Shown in pieces: positions 1 through 6,670 of a DNA stretch of 14,810 nt. This DNA comes from Candidatus Hydrogenedentota bacterium (GTDB lineage Bacteria; Hydrogenedentota; Hydrogenedentia; Hydrogenedentales; CAITNO01): NCBI GenBank assembly GCA_029554925.1, contig JAKPUV010000766.1:1-14810 (forward strand), given 5' to 3'. Each line of letters starts with the position of its first letter. Within the stretch, counting starts at the first letter, position 1. The translations under genes and the position numbers were made by a program. The notes beneath the pieces are model-generated. The model was not told where the DNA came from. It saw only the letters and a program-made list of their open reading frames with translations, and did no database searches.

Positions 1-1001
1 CCGATCTCGTCGAGGGCGATGTGGTCGCGCACCCACTCCAGGCACTTGCCCGAGGTCTCCTGCTCGCCGATGTAGTTGTAGTGGCCCGGCCGCGCGCCGA
101 GGATGGACGCCATGAAGTGCGTGATGTCCAGCGTGCGCCGCGTGAGCACGGCGGCCACCCACCCGGAGGTGCCGATGTAGACGTGCGTGTCGCCGGGCTC
201 CACGCATCCCGCGCCGAGGGCCTGCATGGTCAGGTCGCCGCCGCCGTTCACCACGGCGATGCCCGGCTCCAGGCCGAGGTCGCGGGCCGCCTCCTCGGTG
301 AGGGCCCCCGCCGTCTCGGCGGCCTTCACCACCGGGGGCAGGTGCGCCGGGTCCACGCCGTGCATGCGGCAGAGCAGGCCGCTCCAGCCGCGCCCGCCGC
401 CGCGCGTGTCATAGAGGAAGGTGGCGTGGGCCCCGTCGTCCGTCATGGCGGCGCGGCCCGTGCAGCGCAGGGCGAGGTAGTCGCGGATGTCGAGCCACCA
501 TGCCAGCCGCGCGAACAGCTCCGGCTCGCGCTCGCGCATCCACAGGTATTTCCAGACCGGGTCCTTCACGCTCGCGGACACGCCGCCCGCGATGGGGAGC
601 GACGCGGCGAGCAGGGGCGCATGGATGCCGCTCACGGCGGGGAAGCGCCGCAGGACGCGGGCGCACTGCGCGCCGCCCCGCTGGTCCATGTAGGTCATGC
701 CGCGCCGCAGGGCGCGTCCCGCCGCGTCCACGGGCACGAAACTCTGCATGCCCGCCGAGAAGGAGACGGCGCGCACGGCGGCCGGGGAGACGCCGCAGTC
801 CCGCAGGACCGCCGCGGTGCCTTCGGCCAGGGCGCGCCACCAGTCGTCGGGGTCCTGCTCCGACCCGCCCTCGGGGGTGATGTGGAGGGGGTACTCGCGC
901 ACGGCGCGCCCCAGCAGCTCCAGGCGCCCCCCCAGCCGGAAGAGGCAGGTCTTCGCGCCCGTGGTGCCCACATCGTAGCCGATGGCGAGGGGGGCGTCCA
1001 T
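1..1001 (-). CDS. FGGY-family carbohydrate kinase (xylulokinase-like), C-terminus cut by window edge
   Basis: The reading frame opens with ATG at 1001 and runs off the window after 333 residues; family members are usually about 480-520 residues, so the C-terminal third is missing. FGGY kinases transfer the ATP gamma-phosphate to a sugar or polyol in the cytoplasm. Visible motifs: the N-terminal phosphate-binding DVGTTGAK (residues 10-17), MTYMDQR in the sugar-binding half, the NGGGD segment whose Asp256 is in the place of the catalytic base, and YIGTSGW (275-281), the second phosphate-binding loop. I translated the whole stretch and saw no frameshift. It starts 5 bp after the aldolase stop, without a strong ribosome binding site, so translation is probably coupled. 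With a class II aldolase next door, the likely substrate is a ketose such as ribulose, fuculose, rhamnulose or xylulose; the sequence does not decide which. Confidence 0.9.
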   Translation of the reverse strand, partial: MDAPLAIGYDVGTTGAKTCLFRLGGRLELLGRAVREYPLHITPEGGSEQDPDDWWRALAEGTAAVLRDCGVSPAAVRAVSFSAGMQSFVPVDAAGRALRRGMTYMDQRGGAQCARVLRRFPAVSGIHAPLLAASLPIAGGVSASVKDPVWKYLWMREREPELFARLAWWLDIRDYLALRCTGRAAMTDDGAHATFLYDTRGGGRGWSGLLCRMHGVDPAHLPPVVKAAETAGALTEEAARDLGLEPGIAVVNGGGDLTMQALGAGCVEPGDTHVYIGTSGWVAAVLTRRTLDITHFMASILGARPGHYNYIGEQETSGKCLEWVRDHIALDEI

Positions 1002-1006
1002 CGGGG

Positions 1007-1660
1007 TCACTTTTTATCCCACTGCTTCGAGTACTTCTTGAGGAAGACCTGGTGCATGACCCACGCCTCGAACTTGTTGATGCCCTTCGCGCCGCCGAGG
1101 AACTCCGCCTCGATGAAGGCCTTGCAGCCCTTCTCCAGCACCTGGCAGCACAGCAGCGCCTCGTCCAGCGAGCGGCCCAGGCAGACCGCGCCGTGGTTCG
1201 CCATGAGCGCCGCCATGCGCCCCTGGAGGGCCTTCATCGTCACGCGGACGATCTTCTTCGTGCTGGGCAGGGCGTAGTCCGCCACGCGCACGCTGGGGCC
1301 GATGAGCTGGGTGACATCGTCCAGGATCGGCGGCAGCTCGCGCCGCGCGGCGGCCAGGGTGGACGCGTTGGGCGAGTGCGCGTGGATGACCGCGTTGATC
1401 TCCCTGCGCTCCAGATAGACCGCGCGGTGCAGGTCGCGCTCGCTGGAGGGCTTGGGCCCCTCCCACTCGCCCGTGGCGAGGTCCACCACGGGCATGTCCT
1501 CCGCCGCGAGGGCGGCGTAGTCCGCGCCGCTGGGCGTGACCACCATCCTGTCCCCCACGCGGACGCTCACGTTGCCCCAGGTCCCCACGACCAGGCCCGT
1601 CTCCACGAGCCGCAGGCCCATCTGCCGGACCGCCTCCCTTGCCGCGCCGATGTCGCTCAT
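1007..1660 (-). CDS. Class II aldolase/adducin family protein (FucA/AraD-like)
   Basis: A 217-residue protein, the normal length for L-fuculose-phosphate aldolase and L-ribulose-5-phosphate 4-epimerase relatives. These zinc enzymes cleave or epimerise phosphorylated ketoses. The key residues match the FucA pattern with an offset of one: phosphate-binding GTWGNVS (26-32) and TPSG (42-45), catalytic Glu74 in KPSSERD, zinc ligands His93 and His95 in HAHSP, and His156 in NHGAV. All are intact, so an active metal-dependent enzyme is expected. The C-terminal tail is Lys-rich (LKKYSKQWDKK). Its ATG overlaps the upstream aminotransferase stop as ATGA (1657-1660), a sign of translational coupling. The neighbouring kinase would supply its phosphorylated substrate, giving DHAP or a similar triose phosphate plus an aldehyde if it is an aldolase. 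An epimerase or a decarboxylase of the same fold is the main alternative. Confidence 0.92.
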   Translation of the reverse strand: MSDIGAAREAVRQMGLRLVETGLVVGTWGNVSVRVGDRMVVTPSGADYAALAAEDMPVVDLATGEWEGPKPSSERDLHRAVYLERREINAVIHAHSPNASTLAAARRELPPILDDVTQLIGPSVRVADYALPSTKKIVRVTMKALQGRMAALMANHGAVCLGRSLDEALLCCQVLEKGCKAFIEAEFLGGAKGINKFEAWVMHQVFLKKYSKQWDKK

Positions 1661-3123
1661 GTCGTTGCTCCCTTCGCCGAAACGTCCGCCTGCGCCAGCA
1701 CGCGCCCGAAGCGCGCGAGGGCGTCGTCAATCACCTCATCCGTGTCCGCCGCGCTGGTGTAGAGGCGGCTGCCCGCCAGCGTGACCAGCCCCTCGGCGGC
1801 GTAGGCCGCGCCGTACTCCTCCATGGCGTGCTTGCGGGCCTTGATCTCCTTCAGCACGCTCAGGATGCGCAGGTAGTTCAGCTCGATGAACATGGCCGCC
1901 ACGGTCTCCAGGTGGCAGATGGACCCCTGGTTGTACGCGACGAAGGGCAGGCCCCTGTCCTGGATGATCTTCTGGAGGCCCTTCGTGAGGCGGTCGCCGG
2001 CGCGGCCCGCCGTGCGGCACGCGTCGGTGCGCGCGATCTCCTGGATGGCGAAATAGCCCGCCGCCGCGCTCAGGGGGTTTGCCGCCAGCGTGCCGCCGAC
2101 GTAGGCCCGCTTCTTCCCGCTCTCGAGCCCCGCCGCCATGCGCAGGATCAGGTCGCGCCGCCCGCCCACGCCGCCCGCGGCGGGATAGCCCCCCGCCACC
2201 ACCTTGCCGAAGACCGTCAGGTCGGGACGGACGTTGAAATAGCCCTGCGCGCCGCCCAGTCCGACGCGGAAGCCCGTGACCACCTCGTCGAAGACGAGCA
2301 GGGCGCGGTACTTGTCGCACAGCCGCCGCACGCCCGCGTTGTACTCCTTGTCCACAGGCCGCGTGCCGCTCTCCGGGCCGACGGGCTCCACCAGCACCGC
2401 CGCCGTGCCGCCGCGCAGGCGGTTCCAGAACAGCATCCGTTCCAGGCTGTCCAGGTCGTTCGGGGCGGCCTCGTGCGTGTATTTCACGCAGGACCGGGGG
2501 ATGCCGTGGGCCTCGAAGCGGCCCGACTTCGGGATCTTCAGGCTGTAGACCATCTGGTCCGACCAGCCGTGGTACGCGCCGCCGATCTTGATGACCCGCT
2601 TTTTGCCCGTGGCCAGCCGGGCCACGCGCACCGCCGCCATCACCGCCTCCGTGCCGCTGCCCAGCATGCGGAACATCTCCACGGCGGGCATGTGATGGTT
2701 GATCTCCCGCGCGATCTTCAGCTCGAACTCGTGGAAGAGCCCCGTCACGGGGCCGCACTTCCGCAGCAGCTCCATGACCGGCTCCAGCACCGCCGGGGGG
2801 TTCGACCCCAGCACCGTCGGCCCGCCCGCCTGGAGGAAGTCAATGTACTGGTTGCCGTCGAGGTCGTACAGGTGCGCCCCCTCGGCGCGGTCCATCACCA
2901 GCGGGAACGGGTAGTTGAACGACAGGTTGTGCTGCACGCCGCCGGGGATGAACTGCTTGGCCTCCTCGACCACGGCCCGGGACTTCGGGCACTGGCGGTC
3001 GAGGCGGTCGAGCCAGCCCTTCATGGCGTCGCGCTTCAGCGTGACGGGGGGCTGTCTCATGAGGGCGTCGATCTGCCCGTAGATTTTCCCGGCGTCGGGG
3101 TATTCCGAGATGGCGTATGACAT
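1657..3123 (-). CDS. Class III PLP-dependent aminotransferase, glutamate-1-semialdehyde-aminomutase-like
   Basis: This 488-residue cytoplasmic fold-type I PLP enzyme resembles HemL: IPGGV (59-63), YDLDGNQYIDF (86-96), GSGTEAVMAAVR (155-166), the YHGW segment (184-187), VFDEVVTGFR (277-286) with cofactor Asp279, Schiff-base Lys307 in FGKVVAGGYP, and GTLAANP (344-350). HemL is about 430 residues; this protein carries roughly 50 extra N-terminal residues before IPGGV and sits with sugar genes, so I do not call it HemL. Start choice: an ATG at 3168 would give 15 more residues but lies inside the -10 box of a good promoter and has no ribosome binding site. The ATG at 3123 follows GGAG at short spacing. 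First gene of the operon with the aldolase and kinase. It probably aminates, deaminates or shifts an amino group on a carbonyl compound linked to that pathway; the substrate is unknown. Confidence 0.88.
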   Translation of the reverse strand: MSYAISEYPDAGKIYGQIDALMRQPPVTLKRDAMKGWLDRLDRQCPKSRAVVEEAKQFIPGGVQHNLSFNYPFPLVMDRAEGAHLYDLDGNQYIDFLQAGGPTVLGSNPPAVLEPVMELLRKCGPVTGLFHEFELKIAREINHHMPAVEMFRMLGSGTEAVMAAVRVARLATGKKRVIKIGGAYHGWSDQMVYSLKIPKSGRFEAHGIPRSCVKYTHEAAPNDLDSLERMLFWNRLRGGTAAVLVEPVGPESGTRPVDKEYNAGVRRLCDKYRALLVFDEVVTGFRVGLGGAQGYFNVRPDLTVFGKVVAGGYPAAGGVGGRRDLILRMAAGLESGKKRAYVGGTLAANPLSAAAGYFAIQEIARTDACRTAGRAGDRLTKGLQKIIQDRGLPFVAYNQGSICHLETVAAMFIELNYLRILSVLKEIKARKHAMEEYGAAYAAEGLVTLAGSRLYTSAADTDEVIDDALARFGRVLAQADVSAKGATT

Positions 3124-3166
3124 GGCACTCCATTCCGATCGGTTTTCGGCCGCGATTGGTGCGACC

Positions 3167-3195
3167 ATTATAGGGCGCGGGGCGGACCATTACAA
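3167..3195 (-). promoter_or_regulatory. Sigma70-like promoter of the aminotransferase-aldolase-kinase operon
   Basis: Read on the minus strand, TTGTAA (3195-3190; 4 of 6 consensus bases) is followed after exactly 17 bp by a perfect TATAAT (3172-3167). Transcription should begin near 3160, leaving a leader of about 37 nt before the ATG at 3123. This AT-rich box stands out in very G+C-rich surroundings. It lies just after the end of the ABC-2 permease gene, so the operon can be transcribed independently of the exporter upstream. Confidence 0.7.
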
Positions 3196-3210
3196 CGCCC
3201 CGGGCCGCCG

Positions 3211-4326
3211 TCATTTCAGCGTCTTGCGGAAACGCGCCGACGCCAGCAGGAGCACGAACACCCCCAGCCCCGCGAGGATGGCGCCGTTCTGCCACAGGTC
3301 GGCAAACCCCGCGCCGCGCAGGATGATCCCGCGCAGGATGCGCAGGAAGTAGGTCACCGGCACGGCCTGGCCGATGTAGTAGATGAACTGCGGCATGGTC
3401 TCCTGCGGGAACATGAACCCGGAGAGGAGGAAGGAGGGGAGCAGCACGAGGAAGGCGTACTGGAGCGCCTGGATCTGGTTCTCGGCGAAGGTGCTGACCA
3501 GCAGGCCGAAGGCGAGGGTGGTGAAGAGGAAGAGCAGGGTGAATCCCGCCAGCAGCAGGAGGCTTCCGGCGATGGGGACATGGAACAGGAAGCGCATGAG
3601 GATCAGGACGAAGGAGGCCTCGAGGACGCCGACCACGAAGAAGGGCACGAGCTTCCCGAGGATGAGCCCCAGCCGCGACACGGGTGTCACCATGAGCTGC
3701 TCCAGCGTGCCGTGTTCCTTCTCGCGCACGATGGCGAACGCCGTCAGCAGCATGATGACCACCTGCAGGATAACGCCGACGAGGCCGGGGACCATGAAGT
3801 TGGCGGTGCGCATGTCGGGGTTGAAGAGGACGCGGTTGCGGGTGTCCACCGCCAGCTCCAGACGGCCGCCGAGGTTCTCCGCCGCGACCCGCATGGACGC
3901 GATCATGCCGATGGCGTTGCTGGTGGACAGGGCCTGCATGGCCGAGGTGGAGTCGCTGCCGTCAATGAACACCTGCACCTGGGCGCCGCGGCCCTCCAGC
4001 AGGCGGTCGGAGTAGTCCTCCGGAATCTTGATGCCCACCTTGGCGCGCCCCGCGACGATCTCCCGGGTGAGCGCGGCGTCGGACCCGACATGGCCGACAA
4101 TGCGGAAGCAGCCGGAGCTCGTGTAGGCCTCCAGCAGCTCCCGCGCGCCCCGGCGCCCGTCCAGGTCGAAGACCACCGTGGGGATGTGCTTGACGTCGAG
4201 GTTCACGGCGTAGCCGAAGACAATGAGCTCCAGACAGGGGATCAGCAGGATGAGGAACAGGGTGCGCGGGTCGCGCAGGATGTGGCGCGTCTCCTTGTAG
4301 ACGACGGCGGCGAGCCCCCTAAACAT
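3211..4326 (-). CDS. ABC-2 type transporter permease (YhhJ/YbhR/YbhS-like)
   Basis: The 371-residue integral membrane protein has the ABC-2 layout: an N-terminal cytoplasmic YKETRHILRDPR segment, TM1 at about 22-42, a large extracytoplasmic domain (about 43-175), then five further hydrophobic segments near 177-200, 223-246, 253-276, 287-305 and 348-364. The cytoplasmic motif REKEHGTLEQLMVTPVSR (201-218) between TM2 and TM3 is characteristic of this family and probably contacts the ATPase. Its ATG overlaps the end of the ATPase gene by 8 bp. Only one permease gene is present, whereas the E. coli YbhFSR exporter has two, so it would have to act as a homodimer. With the adaptor and ATPase it should export a hydrophobic compound or drug; the substrate cannot be read from sequence. 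Confidence 0.93.
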   Translation of the reverse strand: MFRGLAAVVYKETRHILRDPRTLFLILLIPCLELIVFGYAVNLDVKHIPTVVFDLDGRRGARELLEAYTSSGCFRIVGHVGSDAALTREIVAGRAKVGIKIPEDYSDRLLEGRGAQVQVFIDGSDSTSAMQALSTSNAIGMIASMRVAAENLGGRLELAVDTRNRVLFNPDMRTANFMVPGLVGVILQVVIMLLTAFAIVREKEHGTLEQLMVTPVSRLGLILGKLVPFFVVGVLEASFVLILMRFLFHVPIAGSLLLLAGFTLLFLFTTLAFGLLVSTFAENQIQALQYAFLVLLPSFLLSGFMFPQETMPQFIYYIGQAVPVTYFLRILRGIILRGAGFADLWQNGAILAGLGVFVLLLASARFRKTLK

Positions 4327-5305
4327 CGTCCCGGCCCTCCGCCCGCTCGAGCGCCCGCCGCCGGGTCAGCGTCACAAACACGTCCTCCAGCGTGGCCGGG
4401 ATGGGCTTGGCCTCCGCCCCGGGGAACCCCGCGCGGTCCAGGTCGCCGATGAGGCGGCCCGAGCAGCCCCGGTCGGCGAGCACGTGCAGCACGTCGGCGA
4501 AGATGGTCGCGTCGTGGACATAGCCGAAGGCGTTGAGCGCCCGCATGGCCGCGGCCACGCCGGGCACGCGCACCTCCAGCCGCTCCGCGCCCGCGGGGGT
4601 CACGTCGGGCAGGCGCTTCAATTCGGCCGGCGTGCCGTAGACGATGAGGCGGGAGTAGTAGATGTATCCGATGTGGCTGCACCGCTCCGCCTCGTCCATG
4701 TAGTGCGTCGTCACGAAGAAGGTGACGCCGCGGCCCGCCAGGTCGAAGAGCAGGTTCCACAGATCCCGCCGCGCCACCGGGTCTATGCCGGCCGTCGGCT
4801 CGTCGAGGAACATGAGCCGGGGCCGGTGGACCAGCGCGCAGGCCAGCGCCAGCCGCTGCTTCCAGCCCCCCGACAGCGCGCCGGCCAGCTTGCGGCGGTG
4901 GTCGCCGATGCCGACGATGCCGATCACCTCCTCCATCCGCGCCGCGCGCTCGCGCCGGGGGATGCCGTAGATGCCCGCGTAGAAGCGCAGGTTTTCCATG
5001 ACCGAGAGGTCCCGGTACAGGCTGAACTGCTGGGACATGTACCCGATGCTGCGCTTCACGGCCTCGCTCTCCGTGTGCACGTCGCGGCCCAGCACGGTGG
5101 CCCGGCCGCCGGTCGGGCGCAGCAGTCCGCACAGGATGCGGATGAGCGTGGTCTTGCCCGAGCCGTTCGGGCCGAGGAACCCGAAGATGTCGCCCTCCAG
5201 CACGTCGAGACTCACCCGGTCCACCGCGGTGAAGGCCCCGAAGCGGCGGGACACCTCGTCGGCGTGGATGATGACCGGACGGTCCTCGGGCATGGAAACG
5301 GCCAC
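4319..5305 (-). CDS. ABC exporter ATP-binding protein (CcmA/YbhF-type)
   Basis: A 328-residue single nucleotide-binding domain that powers the adjacent ABC-2 permease. Visible motifs: Walker A GPNGSGKT (45-52), Q-loop Gln92 in SQQF, signature LSGGWKQR (144-151), Walker B LMFLDE (165-169 region) followed by the D-loop AGIDP, and H-loop His201 in TTHYMDEAE. About 90 residues after the core form the C-terminal regulatory extension common in drug-exporter ATPases, ending in TLEDVFVTLTRRR. The chosen GTG at 5305 has GGAG about 10 nt upstream; an ATG four codons later at 5293 is possible but has no ribosome binding site. It lies 4 bp after the adaptor stop and overlaps the permease start. E. coli YbhF is two fused ATPase domains; this one is single, so a homodimer is expected. 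Confidence 0.94.
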   Translation of the reverse strand: MAVSMPEDRPVIIHADEVSRRFGAFTAVDRVSLDVLEGDIFGFLGPNGSGKTTLIRILCGLLRPTGGRATVLGRDVHTESEAVKRSIGYMSQQFSLYRDLSVMENLRFYAGIYGIPRRERAARMEEVIGIVGIGDHRRKLAGALSGGWKQRLALACALVHRPRLMFLDEPTAGIDPVARRDLWNLLFDLAGRGVTFFVTTHYMDEAERCSHIGYIYYSRLIVYGTPAELKRLPDVTPAGAERLEVRVPGVAAAMRALNAFGYVHDATIFADVLHVLADRGCSGRLIGDLDRAGFPGAEAKPIPATLEDVFVTLTRRRALERAEGRDDV

Positions 5306-5309
5306 GGGG

Positions 5310-6446
5310 TCAGTTCTCCGCGGGACGGGGGATGTGGGCGGTCACGGTCATGCCGGCGCGCAGCCGGCCGCCGTGCGAGGTCAGCCGCAGCTTGACGGCG
5401 AACACCTGCTGCACCCGCTCCTCCTCCGTCTGGAGGTTGCGCGGGGTGTACTCCCCCTCCGAGGCGATGCGGGTCACCTCCCCCTCGAAACGCTCCGCCC
5501 CGTGGGCGTCGGCCGTCAGCGGAATCTTCTGGCCGACCCGCAGGCCGCCCAGCAGCGCGGCGCCCGCGTACACCGTCACCTCCAGGTCTTCGGGGTCCAC
5601 GATGCGCGCCACGGCCCCCGGCTTCACCAGGTCGCCTGGGCGCAGGTCCAGCGACTCCACCACGCCCGGCGAGGGCGCGGTCACCGTCATCTCCCCCAGG
5701 TTCACCCGCGCGCGCTCCAGCGCCGCCGCCGCGGCGTCCCGGGCGGCCTTCGCCGCCGCTTTGTCCTCGTCGCGCGCGCCGCGCCGCACCTCGTCCAGCG
5801 CCGCCGCCGCCCGGTCGCGGTCGGCCCGGGCCATGGCGATTTCCTCGTCCCGCGCGCCGGTGACCAGCGCGTCCAGCTTCTCCCGGGCGATGCGGAGCTG
5901 CGCCGCCGCCGTGTCCGCCGCCGTTTGCGCCCGGTCAAAATCGCTCTTCGACACCGCGCCCCGCGCGTGCAGCGTGCTGATCCGCCCGAGGTCGGCCGCC
6001 GCGGTGGCGTCCGCCGAGGCTGCCGCGTCCACCGCCGCCTGGGCCGCGCGCTTTTCCTCGCCCCGCGCCCCGTTTTCCAGCAGGCGCAGCCGCTCCTCCG
6101 CGGCCTGCGCCGCCGACTCCGCCTGGCGGAGCTGCTCCTCCGTCGCGCCCTTGTCCAGCTTCGCAGCAATCGCCTCCGTGCGCGCCAGATCCGCCTCCGC
6201 CGCCCGCACCAGCGCCGCGGCGTCCGAATCCTCCAGCCGCAGCAGGACGTCGCCCGTGCCCACCGTGTCGCCTTCGCGCGCCGTCACCTCCGCCACGCGG
6301 CCGCCCACGCGCGATCCGACATCCACGCCCTTTCCCCGGATCTGTCCGGTGACGGCGAGGTGCGCGTCCTGCATGGGTTTGCAGGCGCAGGGCGCCAGCG
6401 CGCACAGCGCCGCGCACACGAGGGGCAAAGCGGTTCTCTTGGGCAC
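5310..6446 (-). CDS. HlyD/YbhG-like periplasmic adaptor (membrane fusion) protein
   Basis: The protein joins an inner-membrane exporter to the outer envelope. I chose the GTG at 6446 (378 residues) because GGGAG lies 7 nt upstream and the protein then begins with a clean signal sequence, MPKRTALPLVCAALCALA. A GTG at 6494 would add 16 polar residues and lacks such a site. Cys20 and Cys22 follow the hydrophobic stretch, but LAPC is a poor lipobox, so lipidation is uncertain. After a lipoyl-like half (GSRVGGRVAEV, EGDTVGTGDVLLRL) comes a long Ala/Glu/Arg-rich coiled-coil hairpin, then the second half (TVTAPSPGVVESLDLRPGDLV) and a beta-barrel region ending MTVTAHIPR. The hinge motif GA(T/R)xE(E/D) occurs four times in the coiled coil. 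First gene of the exporter operon, followed 4 bp later by the ATPase. No outer-membrane channel gene lies in the window. Confidence 0.9.
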   Translation of the reverse strand: MPKRTALPLVCAALCALAPCACKPMQDAHLAVTGQIRGKGVDVGSRVGGRVAEVTAREGDTVGTGDVLLRLEDSDAAALVRAAEADLARTEAIAAKLDKGATEEQLRQAESAAQAAEERLRLLENGARGEEKRAAQAAVDAAASADATAAADLGRISTLHARGAVSKSDFDRAQTAADTAAAQLRIAREKLDALVTGARDEEIAMARADRDRAAAALDEVRRGARDEDKAAAKAARDAAAAALERARVNLGEMTVTAPSPGVVESLDLRPGDLVKPGAVARIVDPEDLEVTVYAGAALLGGLRVGQKIPLTADAHGAERFEGEVTRIASEGEYTPRNLQTEEERVQQVFAVKLRLTSHGGRLRAGMTVTAHIPRPAEN

Positions 6447-6462
6447 GAGTCCTCTCCCGGCG

Positions 6463-6480
6463 TCCCCGTCATGGCGGGGA
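6463..6480 (-). promoter_or_regulatory. Small hairpin in the adaptor-gene leader
   Basis: TCCCCG (6463-6468) and CGGGGA (6475-6480) form a perfect 6 bp inverted repeat around a 6 nt loop. In the minus-strand transcript it ends about 16 nt before the GTG start and just before the GGGAG ribosome binding site. It could influence translation, but short G+C-rich repeats are common here and function is unproven. Confidence 0.3.
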
Positions 6481-6536
6481 GCCAAGCCGAACACGGTCGT
6501 GGGCCGGACTCAACCTTCCGTCCCGCGACAAGGCAG

Positions 6537-6566
6537 ATTATCCCAAACAGTACCCCCGCATTCCAA
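6537..6566 (-). promoter_or_regulatory. Sigma70-like promoter of the ABC exporter operon
   Basis: On the minus strand TTGGAA (6566-6561; 4 of 6) and GATAAT (6542-6537; 5 of 6) are 18 bp apart. Predicted transcription start is near 6530, giving a leader of about 84 nt to the GTG at 6446. No better candidate was seen upstream of the adaptor gene. Confidence 0.55.
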
Positions 6567-6605
6567 TTTCATCACCCCTCACCGCGGGCGGCGCGGGGAA
6601 GGGTG

Positions 6606-6614
6606 TGCTATCAT
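6606..6614 (+). promoter_or_regulatory. Possible extended -10 element for the SGNH hydrolase gene
   Basis: TGCTATCAT matches an extended -10 (TGn followed by a TATAAT-like hexamer) about 55 bp before the ATG at 6671. There is no convincing -35 at 16-18 bp upstream, so the call is weak. Confidence 0.3.
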
Positions 6615-6670
6615 GCCCCGGTCCCGCGCGCCCGAAGGGGCGGGCCGCCGGAAACCGCCCGGAGGAAGCC

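Noticed and set aside
21..1277. A 418-codon open frame on the plus strand across the kinase and aldolase
   Set aside because: It crosses the boundary between two well-supported minus-strand genes and reads as Arg/Ala/His/Gly-rich nonsense without motifs.
1639..3120. A 493-codon open frame on the plus strand opposite the aminotransferase
   Set aside because: It has the same compositional artefact; the opposite strand carries intact PLP-enzyme motifs and a matching promoter.
1657..3123. Naming the aminotransferase hemL (tetrapyrrole synthesis)
   Set aside because: The motifs are shared, but the N-terminal extension and the sugar-gene operon speak against it, and this subgroup includes many other transaminases.
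3181..3207. A GGGGCG/CGCCCC hairpin as terminator of the exporter operon
   Set aside because: The arms overlap the -35 region of the next promoter and there is no T-tract, so I could not separate it from chance in G+C-rich DNA.
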